The translations under genes were made by a program, and so were the position numbers. The notes under the pieces are model-generated. The model worked only from the letters and a program-made list of their open reading frames with translations, ran no database searches and was not told the DNA's origin. 64,000 nt of DNA from positions 62,001 to 126,000 of the forward strand of contig NZ_CP053452.2 of NCBI RefSeq assembly GCF_013128195.2. The letters run 5' to 3'. Source of the DNA: Frigoriglobus tundricola (lineage in GTDB: Bacteria; Planctomycetota; Planctomycetia; Gemmatales; Gemmataceae). Of this stretch, positions 28,238-37,105 are shown piece after piece; positions within the stretch are counted from its first letter, which is position 1; every line of letters starts with the position of its first letter.

Positions 28238-30634
28238 ATGCTCCCGTCGCTTCTCATCTTTGTGCTTTCCGCTCCGCCGAGCGAGCTCCCCGTCGCTCCC
28301 CCTCCACGGCCCGCCGGTTTGGGGCTCCTCCCCGGCGCCGACCCCTCGCTCGCGGACTGGACCCCGCGCCCCGCACTCGGCTACCACGAACCGTGGGAGC
28401 GGATGACCGACAAGGACTGGACGGACGCCCGGTTCCGACTCATGGACACCGGGCCGTTCCTGGACTGCACGATGCGCTACCCGCTCGGCACGGGTCAGGA
28501 GACGGTCTACAAGGCGACGGTCGTGAAGCTGGGAGCAAAGGGCGACGCGGGGGCCGTTTTCGACCGCTGCACGATGCGCCTTGCGGCGGCCTGGACCGGC
28601 GGCTTCCTCAACCACAGCGACCGCCGGTTCGGGTTGCTCAACACCCCCACCCCGAAGGGCGAGAGGGTGTTTGCCGCGCCCGGCGGGCCGGGCTGGGCCG
28701 ACCCCGACGGGAAAGGGGACCGTAAGGGCGCGCGCCCGACCGCACCGCTCCCGAACGAGTGGACGAAGTACCGAGGACTGTATCTCAACGGGTCGCAGAC
28801 AATCCTCCAGTACACCGTTGGAAAGGCGGCGGTTCTGGAAAGGATCTCTGTTGAAGAAATCGCGGGGGTCCGGGCCGTCGTCCGGACCCTCCTCGTGGCC
28901 CCACGAGACAAGCCGGAAACGCTCGCGGTCGGGAGCCTCGGCCAGCCGGCCGACGCGGAAGTTCGTCTCAAGGACGTGCAGATCATCGACGTGAGTCGGG
29001 CGAAGAACGGCTTCACCATTCTCGCGGCGAAAGCGGACCCGCGACAGGCGCACTTGCACCACGCCGGGGGCGGGGTCGTTCGGCTCACGTTCGCGGCGTC
29101 CAAAGTGCCGATCGTGGCCCGCGTCGTCTACGCCGACAGTGACGAGATCGACCACCCCGCGTTCCGCGCCGCGTTACAAGGCCTACCGGCACCGGAAGAC
29201 CTGACCCAGCTCACGAAAGGCGGCGCGAAGCGGTGGGGCGAACCGATCGTCACCCGACTCGAACGCGGCGGCGCCGACGGACCGTTCGCTGTGGACACCG
29301 TCACGATTCCCTACAAGAACCGCTTCAACGCGCTGTTCTTCTGCACCGGGCTGGACTTCTTGCCCGACGGCCGCATCGCGGTCTGCACCTGCCACGGCGA
29401 CGTGTGGCTCGTGTCGGTCAACGAGAAGGAGGGAACGTGCTCGTGGCAGCGCTACGCGACCGGCCTGTACCACCCGCTCGGGCTCAAAGTGGTGGACGGA
29501 AAGGTGATCGTCCTCGAGCGCGGCCAACTGACCCGCCTCCACGACCTCAACAGCGACGGCGAGGCCGACTTCTACGAGTGCGTGAACAACGACTGGCACA
29601 CCGGCGGCGGCGAACACAGCTACGACACGTGTCTCGAAACCGACCCGCACGGCAACTTCTACTTCTTCAAGACCGGCGACACCGACACACCCACCGGCGG
29701 CTGCCTGATGCGCGTGAGCAAGGACGGTACGAGGTCCGAAATCTTCAGTACGGGCTTCCGGCACCCGATCGGGCTGGGCATGTCGCCCGGCGGCGTCCTC
29801 ACCGGCGCGGACCAGGAGGGGAACTGGATGCCCGCGACGCGCATCGACGAGTACAAGAAGGGCGGCTTCTACGGCGACATGCGGGCGCACCACCGTCCCG
29901 CCCCGCCGGCCACCTTCGACCCGCCCCTGTGCTGGCTGCCCCGCGAGGTGGACAACTCCGCGGGCGGGCAAGTGTGGGTTCCCCAAGACGCGACCGCGTG
30001 GGGCGCACTGGCCGGGCGCCCGCTGCACTTCTCGTACGGCCGGTGCAAAGCGTTCGTCTTGCTCCGACAGCATTGTGAGCACCCAAAAGGCGCGAACGGC
30101 GAACCCCTCCCCGACATGTCGCAGGGCGGCGTCGTGCCGCTCGGCGTGTCGTTCCTGTCCGGCGTGTGCCGCGGTCGGTTCCATGACGGCGACCTGTACG
30201 CGTGCGGCCTGAACGGCTGGCAAACCGCGGCGCAGGCGGACGGCTGCCTCCAGCGCGTTCGCCCCACGGGTAAGCCGTTCGACCTCCCGACCGCAACGGA
30301 GGTGCGGGGAAACACGATCCGGTTCACCTTCAGCCGACCGCTCGACCCAAAGGCGGCGGCGCGATCCGAGAACTACCGTGCGGCCTGGTGGAACTACCGC
30401 TGGAGCGGGGACTACGGCTCGAAGCGGTGGAAGGTGTCCGACCCAAAAGTGGAAGGGCAGGACGACGTGCCGGTGCGGTCCGTGAAGCTCTCCGCCGACG
30501 GCCGCACGCTGGACGTGACCTTCGACGCCCTCAAACCGGTGATGCAGATGACGGTGGGCTATAACGTCAAGGCCGCGGACGGGAAGCCGGTCGTCGGTGC
30601 CGTGTACCTGACGATCCACACCCTGAATCCATGA
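28238..30634 (+). CDS. DUF6797-type secreted protein with beta-propeller
   Basis: Start ATG 28238 places a short hydrophobic signal (MLPSLLIFVLSA) at the N-terminus; an upstream in-frame start at 28148 would hide it. About 798 aa. WERMTDKDWTDARFRLMDTG and FLNHSDRRFGLLNTPTPKGE are typical of DUF6797. From about residue 370 the protein resembles sorbosone-dehydrogenase-like propellers (GLDFLPDGRIAVCTCHGDVW, GFRHPIGLGMSPGG), and it ends with an Ig-like part (IRFTFSRPLDPKAA). Such proteins occur with carbohydrate-degrading systems in planctomycetes. Probably exported; substrate unknown. Confidence 0.8.
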   Translation: MLPSLLIFVLSAPPSELPVAPPPRPAGLGLLPGADPSLADWTPRPALGYHEPWERMTDKDWTDARFRLMDTGPFLDCTMRYPLGTGQETVYKATVVKLGAKGDAGAVFDRCTMRLAAAWTGGFLNHSDRRFGLLNTPTPKGERVFAAPGGPGWADPDGKGDRKGARPTAPLPNEWTKYRGLYLNGSQTILQYTVGKAAVLERISVEEIAGVRAVVRTLLVAPRDKPETLAVGSLGQPADAEVRLKDVQIIDVSRAKNGFTILAAKADPRQAHLHHAGGGVVRLTFAASKVPIVARVVYADSDEIDHPAFRAALQGLPAPEDLTQLTKGGAKRWGEPIVTRLERGGADGPFAVDTVTIPYKNRFNALFFCTGLDFLPDGRIAVCTCHGDVWLVSVNEKEGTCSWQRYATGLYHPLGLKVVDGKVIVLERGQLTRLHDLNSDGEADFYECVNNDWHTGGGEHSYDTCLETDPHGNFYFFKTGDTDTPTGGCLMRVSKDGTRSEIFSTGFRHPIGLGMSPGGVLTGADQEGNWMPATRIDEYKKGGFYGDMRAHHRPAPPATFDPPLCWLPREVDNSAGGQVWVPQDATAWGALAGRPLHFSYGRCKAFVLLRQHCEHPKGANGEPLPDMSQGGVVPLGVSFLSGVCRGRFHDGDLYACGLNGWQTAAQADGCLQRVRPTGKPFDLPTATEVRGNTIRFTFSRPLDPKAAARSENYRAAWWNYRWSGDYGSKRWKVSDPKVEGQDDVPVRSVKLSADGRTLDVTFDALKPVMQMTVGYNVKAADGKPVVGAVYLTIHTLNP

Positions 30635-30780
30635 GCCGATGGCGCCAAATCGCGTCGAGCCCCCCGGCGCTGCTCGGTGCTGAGGGTCACGGTCCTTCGG
30701 ACCTTCGGACGGACCAGTGGCCCGGCGCGTTGCCCGTGGTTTTCAGCCCACCGGCTGGGGCCCCTCAGCGCCGGGGAACG

Positions 30781-32217
30781 CTACCGTGCGACGGCCCAAA
30801 TGAGAAACGCCACGAAGACGAACCCCATCAGCGCGACAAGAACGGCGAGCCAGACGAACCGAGGGGTGCCGCGAGTCGGTGGCTTGCGTCTCGTGAGAGA
30901 CCGGGACGAGCGCACGATCGGCTTGGAGTGTTGCCGGACCTCGTTCGGGCGCGGGGTCCGGTCGGAAGGCGCGACCGGGTGGGCCTTGGCCGGCGCGTCG
31001 TCATTCGGCGACTCTAACGGGAAGACCGAGCCGACCGACGAAGTGAGTCCGGGCGGAAGTGTGCTCCGCCCGGCCGTCGGCTCTTCGGGGTGCGAGGCAC
31101 TCGGCGGCGTCGCGTCCGGCGGAACGTCCTGACGGGCCGGGCCGATGGGCACCGGTGGCGCGCCGTCCGGGTACCGGGCATAGGGCTCCAGCGCCGCAAC
31201 CAGTTCCGCCGCGGTCTGGGGCCGGTCGTCCGGCCGCTTTGCCATCAACCGGACCACGAGCTGTGCGACCCCGTCCGGCACGTCGGGGCGCAGCGCCTGG
31301 AGCGGGGGCGGCATCTCGGACTGGTGCGCCAGGATCTTCTCGATCGCGCTTTTGCCCAAGAACGGCACCCGGCCCGTCAGGAGGAAGTAAAGGGCGCACC
31401 CGAGGCTGTACAGATCGGCCCGCGGATCGACCCCCTTCGAATTCTTCGCCTGTTCGGGGGCCATGTAGTCGGGCGTGCCGACGACCGAGTGGTCGCGGGT
31501 CAGGTCGGGAGCAACCATATCGTCCGGGTCGATCGCGCGGGCCAGCCCCAGGTCGAGGATCTTGACCACCGACGGCTCGGTCGCCTGCGGCAGGAAGCGC
31601 TCGCCGGCCACGACGATGTTGCTGGGTTTGATGTCGCGGTGAACGAACCCGCGGTCGTGGGCGTGTTGCAGCCCGAGGGCCGCCTGCCGGGCGTACTCGC
31701 ACGCCTCCGCCACCTCCAGCAGCCCGTAGTCGCGCATCATGCGGGCCAGGTCGATGCCGTCCACGAACTCCATCGCCATGTAGAACTTGCCGTCGGCCTC
31801 CCCGGCACCGAGGACGCGAACGATGTTCGGGTGGTCCAGGGCGCTGCTGGCCTGCACCTCGCGGGCGTACCGGCCGCGCACGGTCGGGTTCGCGACCAGC
31901 GCCGCGCGCACCACTTTGAGCGCGACGGTGTCCCCGGTTCCGCCCAGCCGGGCGCGGAACACCTTACCCATGCCCCCCTCGCCGAGCTTGTCCGAAACGA
32001 CGTACGGGCCGACGAGCAGGTCCGCCGTTTTGCCGTGGATCAGCTTCTTGAGCTGGTAGCGCGTGACGCGTTCGGTTCGGACCAGGTGCTTCAGAAGGGT
32101 GGCCGCGTCGGTTCCGGCCGGGACCAGTTCGCGAACGAACCCTTCGAACTGTTCCGGGGGGAACAGCCCACTCGTCCGAAGAGCCTGGAGCAGGTCGTCC
32201 GCGGATTCGAGTTGCAT
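30781..32217 (-). CDS. membrane-anchored Ser/Thr protein kinase
   Basis: A 478-aa protein from ATG 32217. The first ~65 residues are helical; the Hanks-type kinase domain spans about residues 70-335. Visible are the glycine loop LGEGGMGKVF, Lys in VALKVV (about 101), HRDIKPSN (193-200), DLGLAR in place of the usual DFG (222-227) and YMAPEQ. A Pro/Ser-rich linker leads to one membrane helix near the C-terminus (FVWLAVLVALMGFVFVAFLI) with only a few residues outside. There is no large external sensor. Catalytic residues are complete, so it should be active. Confidence 0.92.
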   Translation of the reverse strand: MQLESADDLLQALRTSGLFPPEQFEGFVRELVPAGTDAATLLKHLVRTERVTRYQLKKLIHGKTADLLVGPYVVSDKLGEGGMGKVFRARLGGTGDTVALKVVRAALVANPTVRGRYAREVQASSALDHPNIVRVLGAGEADGKFYMAMEFVDGIDLARMMRDYGLLEVAEACEYARQAALGLQHAHDRGFVHRDIKPSNIVVAGERFLPQATEPSVVKILDLGLARAIDPDDMVAPDLTRDHSVVGTPDYMAPEQAKNSKGVDPRADLYSLGCALYFLLTGRVPFLGKSAIEKILAHQSEMPPPLQALRPDVPDGVAQLVVRLMAKRPDDRPQTAAELVAALEPYARYPDGAPPVPIGPARQDVPPDATPPSASHPEEPTAGRSTLPPGLTSSVGSVFPLESPNDDAPAKAHPVAPSDRTPRPNEVRQHSKPIVRSSRSLTRRKPPTRGTPRFVWLAVLVALMGFVFVAFLIWAVAR

Positions 32218-32427
32218 GCCGGGCGAGTTCCGGTGCAGGCGGAAGGCGACGGGTTGAAGGGGCAATAACCGGACAACCGGTTGTTTTGATTGTAGCTCGT
32301 GTTCCGTGCGACGGAATCACTTTTTACGCGCCCGGTGTCCGGACGTTCCCGGACCGCTAACGCGGGCTGGAACTCGGGCGTTAAATTGCCGATGATAGTA
32401 GCCTCACGCTCACCGGAGGGCAGCCCC

Positions 32428-32583
32428 ATGAACCCGACCGCCAAACCGCAGCCGGCCCCGGCGGACCCCTTCCCGCCGTACCGCCGGGTGTACGCCTGGG
32501 TCTTTCAGGCGTGGCTCATCATGTTTCTCGGGGTGATTTGCTGCGCGCTCGTTTTTTACCTGATCTCATACATCCCGCGCTGA
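32428..32583 (+). CDS. small single-span membrane protein
   Basis: A 51-aa protein from ATG 32428 with an upstream ribosome site (ggaggg). A Pro-rich N-terminus is followed by one membrane helix, WLIMFLGVICCALVFYLISY. No family recognised; coding composition and a clean start make it credible. Confidence 0.6.
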   Translation: MNPTAKPQPAPADPFPPYRRVYAWVFQAWLIMFLGVICCALVFYLISYIPR

Positions 32584-32650
32584 CGCGCACGCTGGCTTTC
32601 CCGAGGCGCACCGGTTACAACGGACGTATTCGACCGTCCCGGAGCCGGTT

Positions 32651-34210
32651 ATGCGCGTCGCCGGTATTATCTCACTCACAGTCCTCACAACAGTTTCACT
32701 TACCGCTCTGGTCTCCGCTCGCGAGCCGACCAAGCAAGAATTTCTGGCGGAAGTTGAAAAGAAGCTGAGGGCGACCACCGAACAAGCCGGCCCGGCGGTC
32801 GCCTGTGTAGTGGTGTCCAAAAGCGACCGCTACCCCAAAGCGGCCAGCGGCGACCCGCCGGGCAAGCTCGGCGGCTACGACCCCAAGAAGTCGAACCCCG
32901 GATCGGGCGGGGAACGGTCACTCGACCTGTCCGACCCGAAGAACATCCCCGACCACGGCTGCGCCTGTGGCGTCGTCATCGACCCGGCCGGGCTCGTTCT
33001 CACGCCGTACCACGTTGTTGATGGCGCGACGAAAATTTACGTCCACCTGCCCGGCCGCGCGGGCTCGTACGCCGACATCCACGCCGCCGACGCGCGCTAC
33101 GACCTCGCGGTCCTCAAGCTCATCACCCCACCGGCGGGGGTGACCGCCATCAAGTTCGCGAACGTCCGGCTGGCGGCTCACAACGAGCAACCGGCCACCG
33201 TGTACAAGGACAAGCTGATCGTACTGCTCTCGATCCCCCCCGCGACCGGGTTCGCGTTCGGGGAGCCGAGCGCGGACCTGGCGTGCGTGCGCGGGGTCCG
33301 TCCGGCCCCCGATTTCGAGCCGAAGGGCGAGCGCCCGTCGGACAGTTACTACCTGTTCGGGCCGCTCCTCATGTTCGGATCGCTCCTCGCGCACGAGCCC
33401 GCGCCGGGCCCCGTTACCGACGGCTCCCCGCTGCTGAACCTCGACGGCGAACTGGTGGGCCTGACGACCTCGACGGCGGCCCTCACCAGCGAGCGCGGGC
33501 CGCACTACGCGTTCCCGGCCGACGAGCACTTCCGCCGGGTGGTGGGCGTGCTGCGGCGCGGGGAGGAGGTCGAATACGGGTACCTCGGGGTGGCGGGGCC
33601 GCACAGCGCGCTGGGGCCGGACCGGAAGCCGTACGGCGTGCAGTTCGAGAGCGTCGTCCCGCACGGCCCGGCGGCGCTGGCCGGGTTGGACGAGCGGGAC
33701 ATTGTGACCCGGGTCGCCGGTCAACCGACGACGACGTACCCGGAGCTGCTCCTCCACGTCGGATCGGCACTCGCCGGCGAGAAGGTGAAGTTGACCGCTC
33801 TGCGGACCGCCCAGGGGCGTCCCGTAGAGGTGACGGTGACGGTGACGCTGGGCAAGTTCAAGAACGACCAGCCGTTCATCGCCTCCGTGCGCCCCGACCC
33901 CGTCTTCGGCCTGCGCGTCGAGTACGGCAGCATACTGAGCCAAAAGCAGCCCCCCAACGAGTTCCGGGCCCGGCTGGCGGTGCCGGCGGGCGTCTGCGTC
34001 CGCGAACTGGTCGCGGACTCGCCCGCCGCAACCGCGTTCAAGAAACTCGGCGACCGCCCGGAGCGGTGGCTCATCACCCACCTGAACGGCGCGCCCGTCG
34101 CCACGCCGGCCGAGTTCTACAAGGCCACCAAGGGGCAGCAGACGATCCGACTGACGGTAAAAGATCCCGTCGAACCGAACTCCCGGGACCGAGAGGTGAC
34201 GTTCCCGTGA
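32651..34210 (+). CDS. trypsin-like (S1C/HtrA-type) PDZ protein, catalytic Ser apparently missing
   Basis: A 519-aa protein with signal peptide (about residues 1-23). The trypsin-like fold shows His in TPYHVVDG (about 121) and Asp in ARYDLAVLKL (about 151). Where HtrA proteases have GNSGGPLLN it reads TDGSPLLNLDGELVG, so the nucleophile position aligns with Asp 257. A PDZ-like domain follows (YGVQFESVVPHGPAALAGLD, DIVTRVAGQPT) and a second one may lie near the end. Probably an exported binding or chaperone-like protein rather than an active protease. Its stop overlaps the next start (GTGA). Confidence 0.85.
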   Translation: MRVAGIISLTVLTTVSLTALVSAREPTKQEFLAEVEKKLRATTEQAGPAVACVVVSKSDRYPKAASGDPPGKLGGYDPKKSNPGSGGERSLDLSDPKNIPDHGCACGVVIDPAGLVLTPYHVVDGATKIYVHLPGRAGSYADIHAADARYDLAVLKLITPPAGVTAIKFANVRLAAHNEQPATVYKDKLIVLLSIPPATGFAFGEPSADLACVRGVRPAPDFEPKGERPSDSYYLFGPLLMFGSLLAHEPAPGPVTDGSPLLNLDGELVGLTTSTAALTSERGPHYAFPADEHFRRVVGVLRRGEEVEYGYLGVAGPHSALGPDRKPYGVQFESVVPHGPAALAGLDERDIVTRVAGQPTTTYPELLLHVGSALAGEKVKLTALRTAQGRPVEVTVTVTLGKFKNDQPFIASVRPDPVFGLRVEYGSILSQKQPPNEFRARLAVPAGVCVRELVADSPAATAFKKLGDRPERWLITHLNGAPVATPAEFYKATKGQQTIRLTVKDPVEPNSRDREVTFP

Positions 34211-35022
34211 GGTACGCCATCTGCAACGAAACGTTCGAGGGCTGGGACCACGCCCGCGTCTGCCAGCGCGTCGCGGAACTGGGCTACACGGGGCTGGAAC
34301 TGGCGCCGTTCACCCTCGCGCCGCGCATTACCGATGTGACGAGTGCCCGGCGAAGCGAACTCCGCCACCGGGCCGAAGCCGCCGGTGTGAAATTGATCGG
34401 CCTGCACTGGCTGCTCGCGAGGACGGAGGGGTTCCACCTCACGTCACCGGATGCCGCAACCCGCCGGCGCACGGGCGAGTACCTCGCGGACCTCGCGCAC
34501 GCGGCCGCCGAGGTGGGCGGCGACGTCCTCGTCCTCGGTTCGCCGTTCCAGCGCAACCTGCCGCAGGGCATGAGCCCGGAACAGGGGGCCGCGAACGCGC
34601 TGGACACGCTCCGCTACTGCCTGCCCGCGCTCGAACGCGACCGCGTGTACCTCTGCCTGGAACCGCTCACGCCGGCCGAAACGAACTTCATGACGTGCGC
34701 GGCCGAGGCCGTCGCCCTGGCACACCAGCTCGCGCACCCGTTCGTGAGGCTGCACCTCGACGTAAAAGCGATGTCCGCGGAAGCGGCCCCGGCCCCCGAC
34801 GTGATACGCGCGAACCGCGAGTACCTGCACCACTTCCACGCCAACGACCCGAACACGCGCGGTCCCGGGTTTGGGGCGACCGACTTCAAACCGATCTTCC
34901 GCGCGCTGAAAGACGTGAACTACACGGGCTGGGTCTCGGTGGAAGTGTTCGACTACTCGCCCGACCCCGACACCATCGCCCGCGAAAGCATCCGCTACAT
35001 GCGCGAATGTGCCGCGGATTGA
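34207..35022 (+). CDS. sugar phosphate isomerase/epimerase (xylose isomerase-like TIM barrel)
   Basis: Start GTG 34207 overlaps the previous stop (GTGA). A 271-aa protein opening YAICNETFEGWDHARVCQRV and GYTGLELAPF, with conserved metal/active-site stretches LCLEPLTPAETNF (Glu), RLHLDVKAM (Asp), LHHFHANDPN (His) and GWVSVEVFDY (Glu). This matches the AP endonuclease family 2/xylose isomerase-like fold that isomerises or epimerises sugars in the cytoplasm. Exact substrate unknown. Confidence 0.88.
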   Translation: MRYAICNETFEGWDHARVCQRVAELGYTGLELAPFTLAPRITDVTSARRSELRHRAEAAGVKLIGLHWLLARTEGFHLTSPDAATRRRTGEYLADLAHAAAEVGGDVLVLGSPFQRNLPQGMSPEQGAANALDTLRYCLPALERDRVYLCLEPLTPAETNFMTCAAEAVALAHQLAHPFVRLHLDVKAMSAEAAPAPDVIRANREYLHHFHANDPNTRGPGFGATDFKPIFRALKDVNYTGWVSVEVFDYSPDPDTIARESIRYMRECAAD

Positions 35023-35036
35023 GAACCGAGTTTTTC

Positions 35037-35136
35037 ATCCGCAGATTTCACAGATGGACACAGATTCAAGACAGGAGACCAGAACGGAAAACAGCATGCG
35101 GTCTTCAATCCGTGTCCAACTGTGAAATCTGCGGAT
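35037..35136. repeat. 30-bp inverted repeat, intergenic hairpin
   Basis: Arms 35037-35066 and 35107-35136 (core ccgcagatttcacag) pair over 30 bp with two mismatches around a 40-bp spacer. The core is a widespread intergenic repeat in planctomycetes and some other bacteria. It sits 15 bp after the isomerase stop and may act as a terminator or stabilise the 3' end of the mRNA. Confidence 0.75.
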
Positions 35137-35165
35137 AACACTCTTCGTATTGAACGAGGTCTCCC

Positions 35166-36551
35166 ATGCGGTACGCCGTCGCCCTCTTCTCCCTGGCAGT
35201 ATCGGCCCTGCCATGCCCGGCGGGCGAGTTCACGGTCGGCTTCGGCGAAGCGGATCTCACACCGGACGTGGGCAAGAAGCCGGTGTTTCTCGCGGGCTTC
35301 GGGCAGAACCGCAAGGCCACGAAGGTTCACGACCCGATCACGGCCCGCGCGGTGGTGCTGGCCGACGGCGCCGAGAAGATCGCGTTCGTGTCGGTCGACG
35401 TGGTCGGGCTGTTCCTGCCGAGCGTCGAGCGCGTGCGCGAGAAGCTGCCCGGCTTCAAATACGTCCTCGTGTCCGCGACCCACAACCACGAAGGTCCGGA
35501 CACGCTCGGCCTGTGGGGGCCGTCGCCGGTTCAGAGCGGCATCGATCCCGAATACTTGAAGCGAGTGGAAGCGGGGTGCGTCGAAGCGGCCAAGGCCGCC
35601 GACAAGGACCGCAAGCCCGCGGCCGTTCGCATCGGCTCCGCTCACGATGCGGACCTGCTCCGCGACAACCGTCTGCCGGTCCTGAAGCACGATGAGTTAG
35701 TGGCTCTGCACTTCCGCGATCCGAAAACGGACAAGCCGATCGGCGTGCTGGTGCAGTGGAACTGCCACCCCGAATCACTCGGTTCGAAGAACACGGAAGT
35801 CTCGGCCGATTACATCTACTACACGGTGAAGCACCTCCGGGAGTCGCAGCAGTGCCCGGTCGCGTACTTCACCGGCACCGTCGGCGGACTGATGACCACG
35901 CTCGGTCTGCCGGTCAAGGACGAGAAGGGCGTCCAACTGGCGGACGGCACCTTTGAGAAAACGGAACGCTACGGGCGGCTGGTCGCCAAGCTCGCCGAGA
36001 CGGCACTGGCAAAGGCGGCGCCGGTGGACCTCACGCCGTTCGATGTCCGGACGCGCGAGTTGCTCGTTCCGGTAGACAACAGCGTCTATCGGCTCGCGTG
36101 GTCGTTCGGAACGCTCGACCGGACGATGTACAAGTGGGGCGGCAACCCGACGCCGAAACGATTCGAAGCAACAAAGGACGTCTCCCAGCCGATCGCGGTG
36201 AAGTCGGAGGTCGGCTATTTGAAGCTCGGCGCGCTCGAAATCGCCGCGATTCCGGGTGAGATCTACCCCGAACTGGTCCTCAACAAGGTGCAGGACCCCG
36301 CCGACCCCGGCGCGGACTTCCCGGACGCGCCGATCGAGCCGGCGATCTACGACCAGTTGAAATCCAAGCACCGGATGCTGATCGGATTGGCGAACGACGA
36401 ATTGGGGTACTTCATCCCGAAGCGGCAGTGGGACGAAAAGGCGCCGTTCTGTTACGGGTTGAAGAAGGCGCAGTACGGCGAGATGAACAGCGTCGGCCCC
36501 GAAGCGGCTCCGGTGATTTGCAATGCGTTCAAGGAGCTGGTCAAGAAGTGA
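35166..36551 (+). CDS. neutral/alkaline ceramidase-like secreted hydrolase
   Basis: A 461-aa protein from ATG 35166 with a signal peptide ending near ALPCPAG. GFGEADLTPDVGKKPVFLAG, FVSVDVVGLF, VSATHNHEGPDT (metal-binding His residues) and QWNCHPESLG match the N-terminal domain of neutral/alkaline non-lysosomal ceramidases. In planctomycetes this family is common and probably hydrolyses amide bonds in diverse lipids or glycans, so ceramide is not certain as a substrate. Exported. It lies after the isomerase gene but with a hairpin between them. Confidence 0.85.
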   Translation: MRYAVALFSLAVSALPCPAGEFTVGFGEADLTPDVGKKPVFLAGFGQNRKATKVHDPITARAVVLADGAEKIAFVSVDVVGLFLPSVERVREKLPGFKYVLVSATHNHEGPDTLGLWGPSPVQSGIDPEYLKRVEAGCVEAAKAADKDRKPAAVRIGSAHDADLLRDNRLPVLKHDELVALHFRDPKTDKPIGVLVQWNCHPESLGSKNTEVSADYIYYTVKHLRESQQCPVAYFTGTVGGLMTTLGLPVKDEKGVQLADGTFEKTERYGRLVAKLAETALAKAAPVDLTPFDVRTRELLVPVDNSVYRLAWSFGTLDRTMYKWGGNPTPKRFEATKDVSQPIAVKSEVGYLKLGALEIAAIPGEIYPELVLNKVQDPADPGADFPDAPIEPAIYDQLKSKHRMLIGLANDELGYFIPKRQWDEKAPFCYGLKKAQYGEMNSVGPEAAPVICNAFKELVKK

Positions 36552-36572
36552 CCGACTCCGGGGGAGGGCCAG

Positions 36573-37091
36573 ATGATGACCTTGCTGCGCGGCCGTCCCT
36601 TCGCGCTCGTATCGCCGCTCTCCCCCGAACACTGCGCGGCTCGCCTGAACACGCTGATCGTCAATCCATTTTCGTTGCCTGGCTCGGCCACGCTATTAAA
36701 CGTCAAACCTCTCCTAGGCAAGGCAAGCCGATCCTATATTAGCATTAGAAAACTCAACCAATTCAATAACGCACTTCAGCCTGAGTTAACTGCGACCCTG
36801 GAGCCCTATGGCGACGGAACCCGCCTCCACTGTCGCATTGGCCTCACGACAATAAGCTCAATCATCTTACCACTCATTACTACAACTTTCATTATCGTTG
36901 GAACGTACGGTGTAATCCTGGCAATCTTTGATCTGAGTGAAGGCCGGCCCGCTGCAAAGAGGAGCTGGTTAAGCAGCTTCCCATTGGTCTTCATGGCCTT
37001 TGGGATCTGGGTCGGGCAATACCTTGCACGGGGAGAGAAAGAATACCTGGAGAACCTTTTGATCGAGACGCTGGCTGCACGCCGGGAGTAA
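36573..37091 (+). CDS. membrane protein of unknown function, lower GC
   Basis: A 172-aa protein from ATG 36573. A folded-looking N-terminal part (ALVSPLSPEHCAARLNTLI ... TATLEPYGDGTRLHCRIGL) precedes two membrane helices (IILPLITTTFIIVGTYGVIL and FPLVFMAFGIWVGQYL). The DNA is clearly less GC-rich than the neighbours, hinting at foreign origin or relaxed codon choice. No function can be assigned. Confidence 0.7.
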   Translation: MMTLLRGRPFALVSPLSPEHCAARLNTLIVNPFSLPGSATLLNVKPLLGKASRSYISIRKLNQFNNALQPELTATLEPYGDGTRLHCRIGLTTISSIILPLITTTFIIVGTYGVILAIFDLSEGRPAAKRSWLSSFPLVFMAFGIWVGQYLARGEKEYLENLLIETLAARRE

Positions 37092-37105
37092 AAACGGCAC
37101 CGGCG

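Noticed and set aside
29183-30619. Long minus-strand frame (about 480 aa) opposite the DUF6797 gene
   Set aside because: A high-GC antisense shadow; residues are Val/Arg/Ala-rich without a domain, while the plus strand matches a known family.
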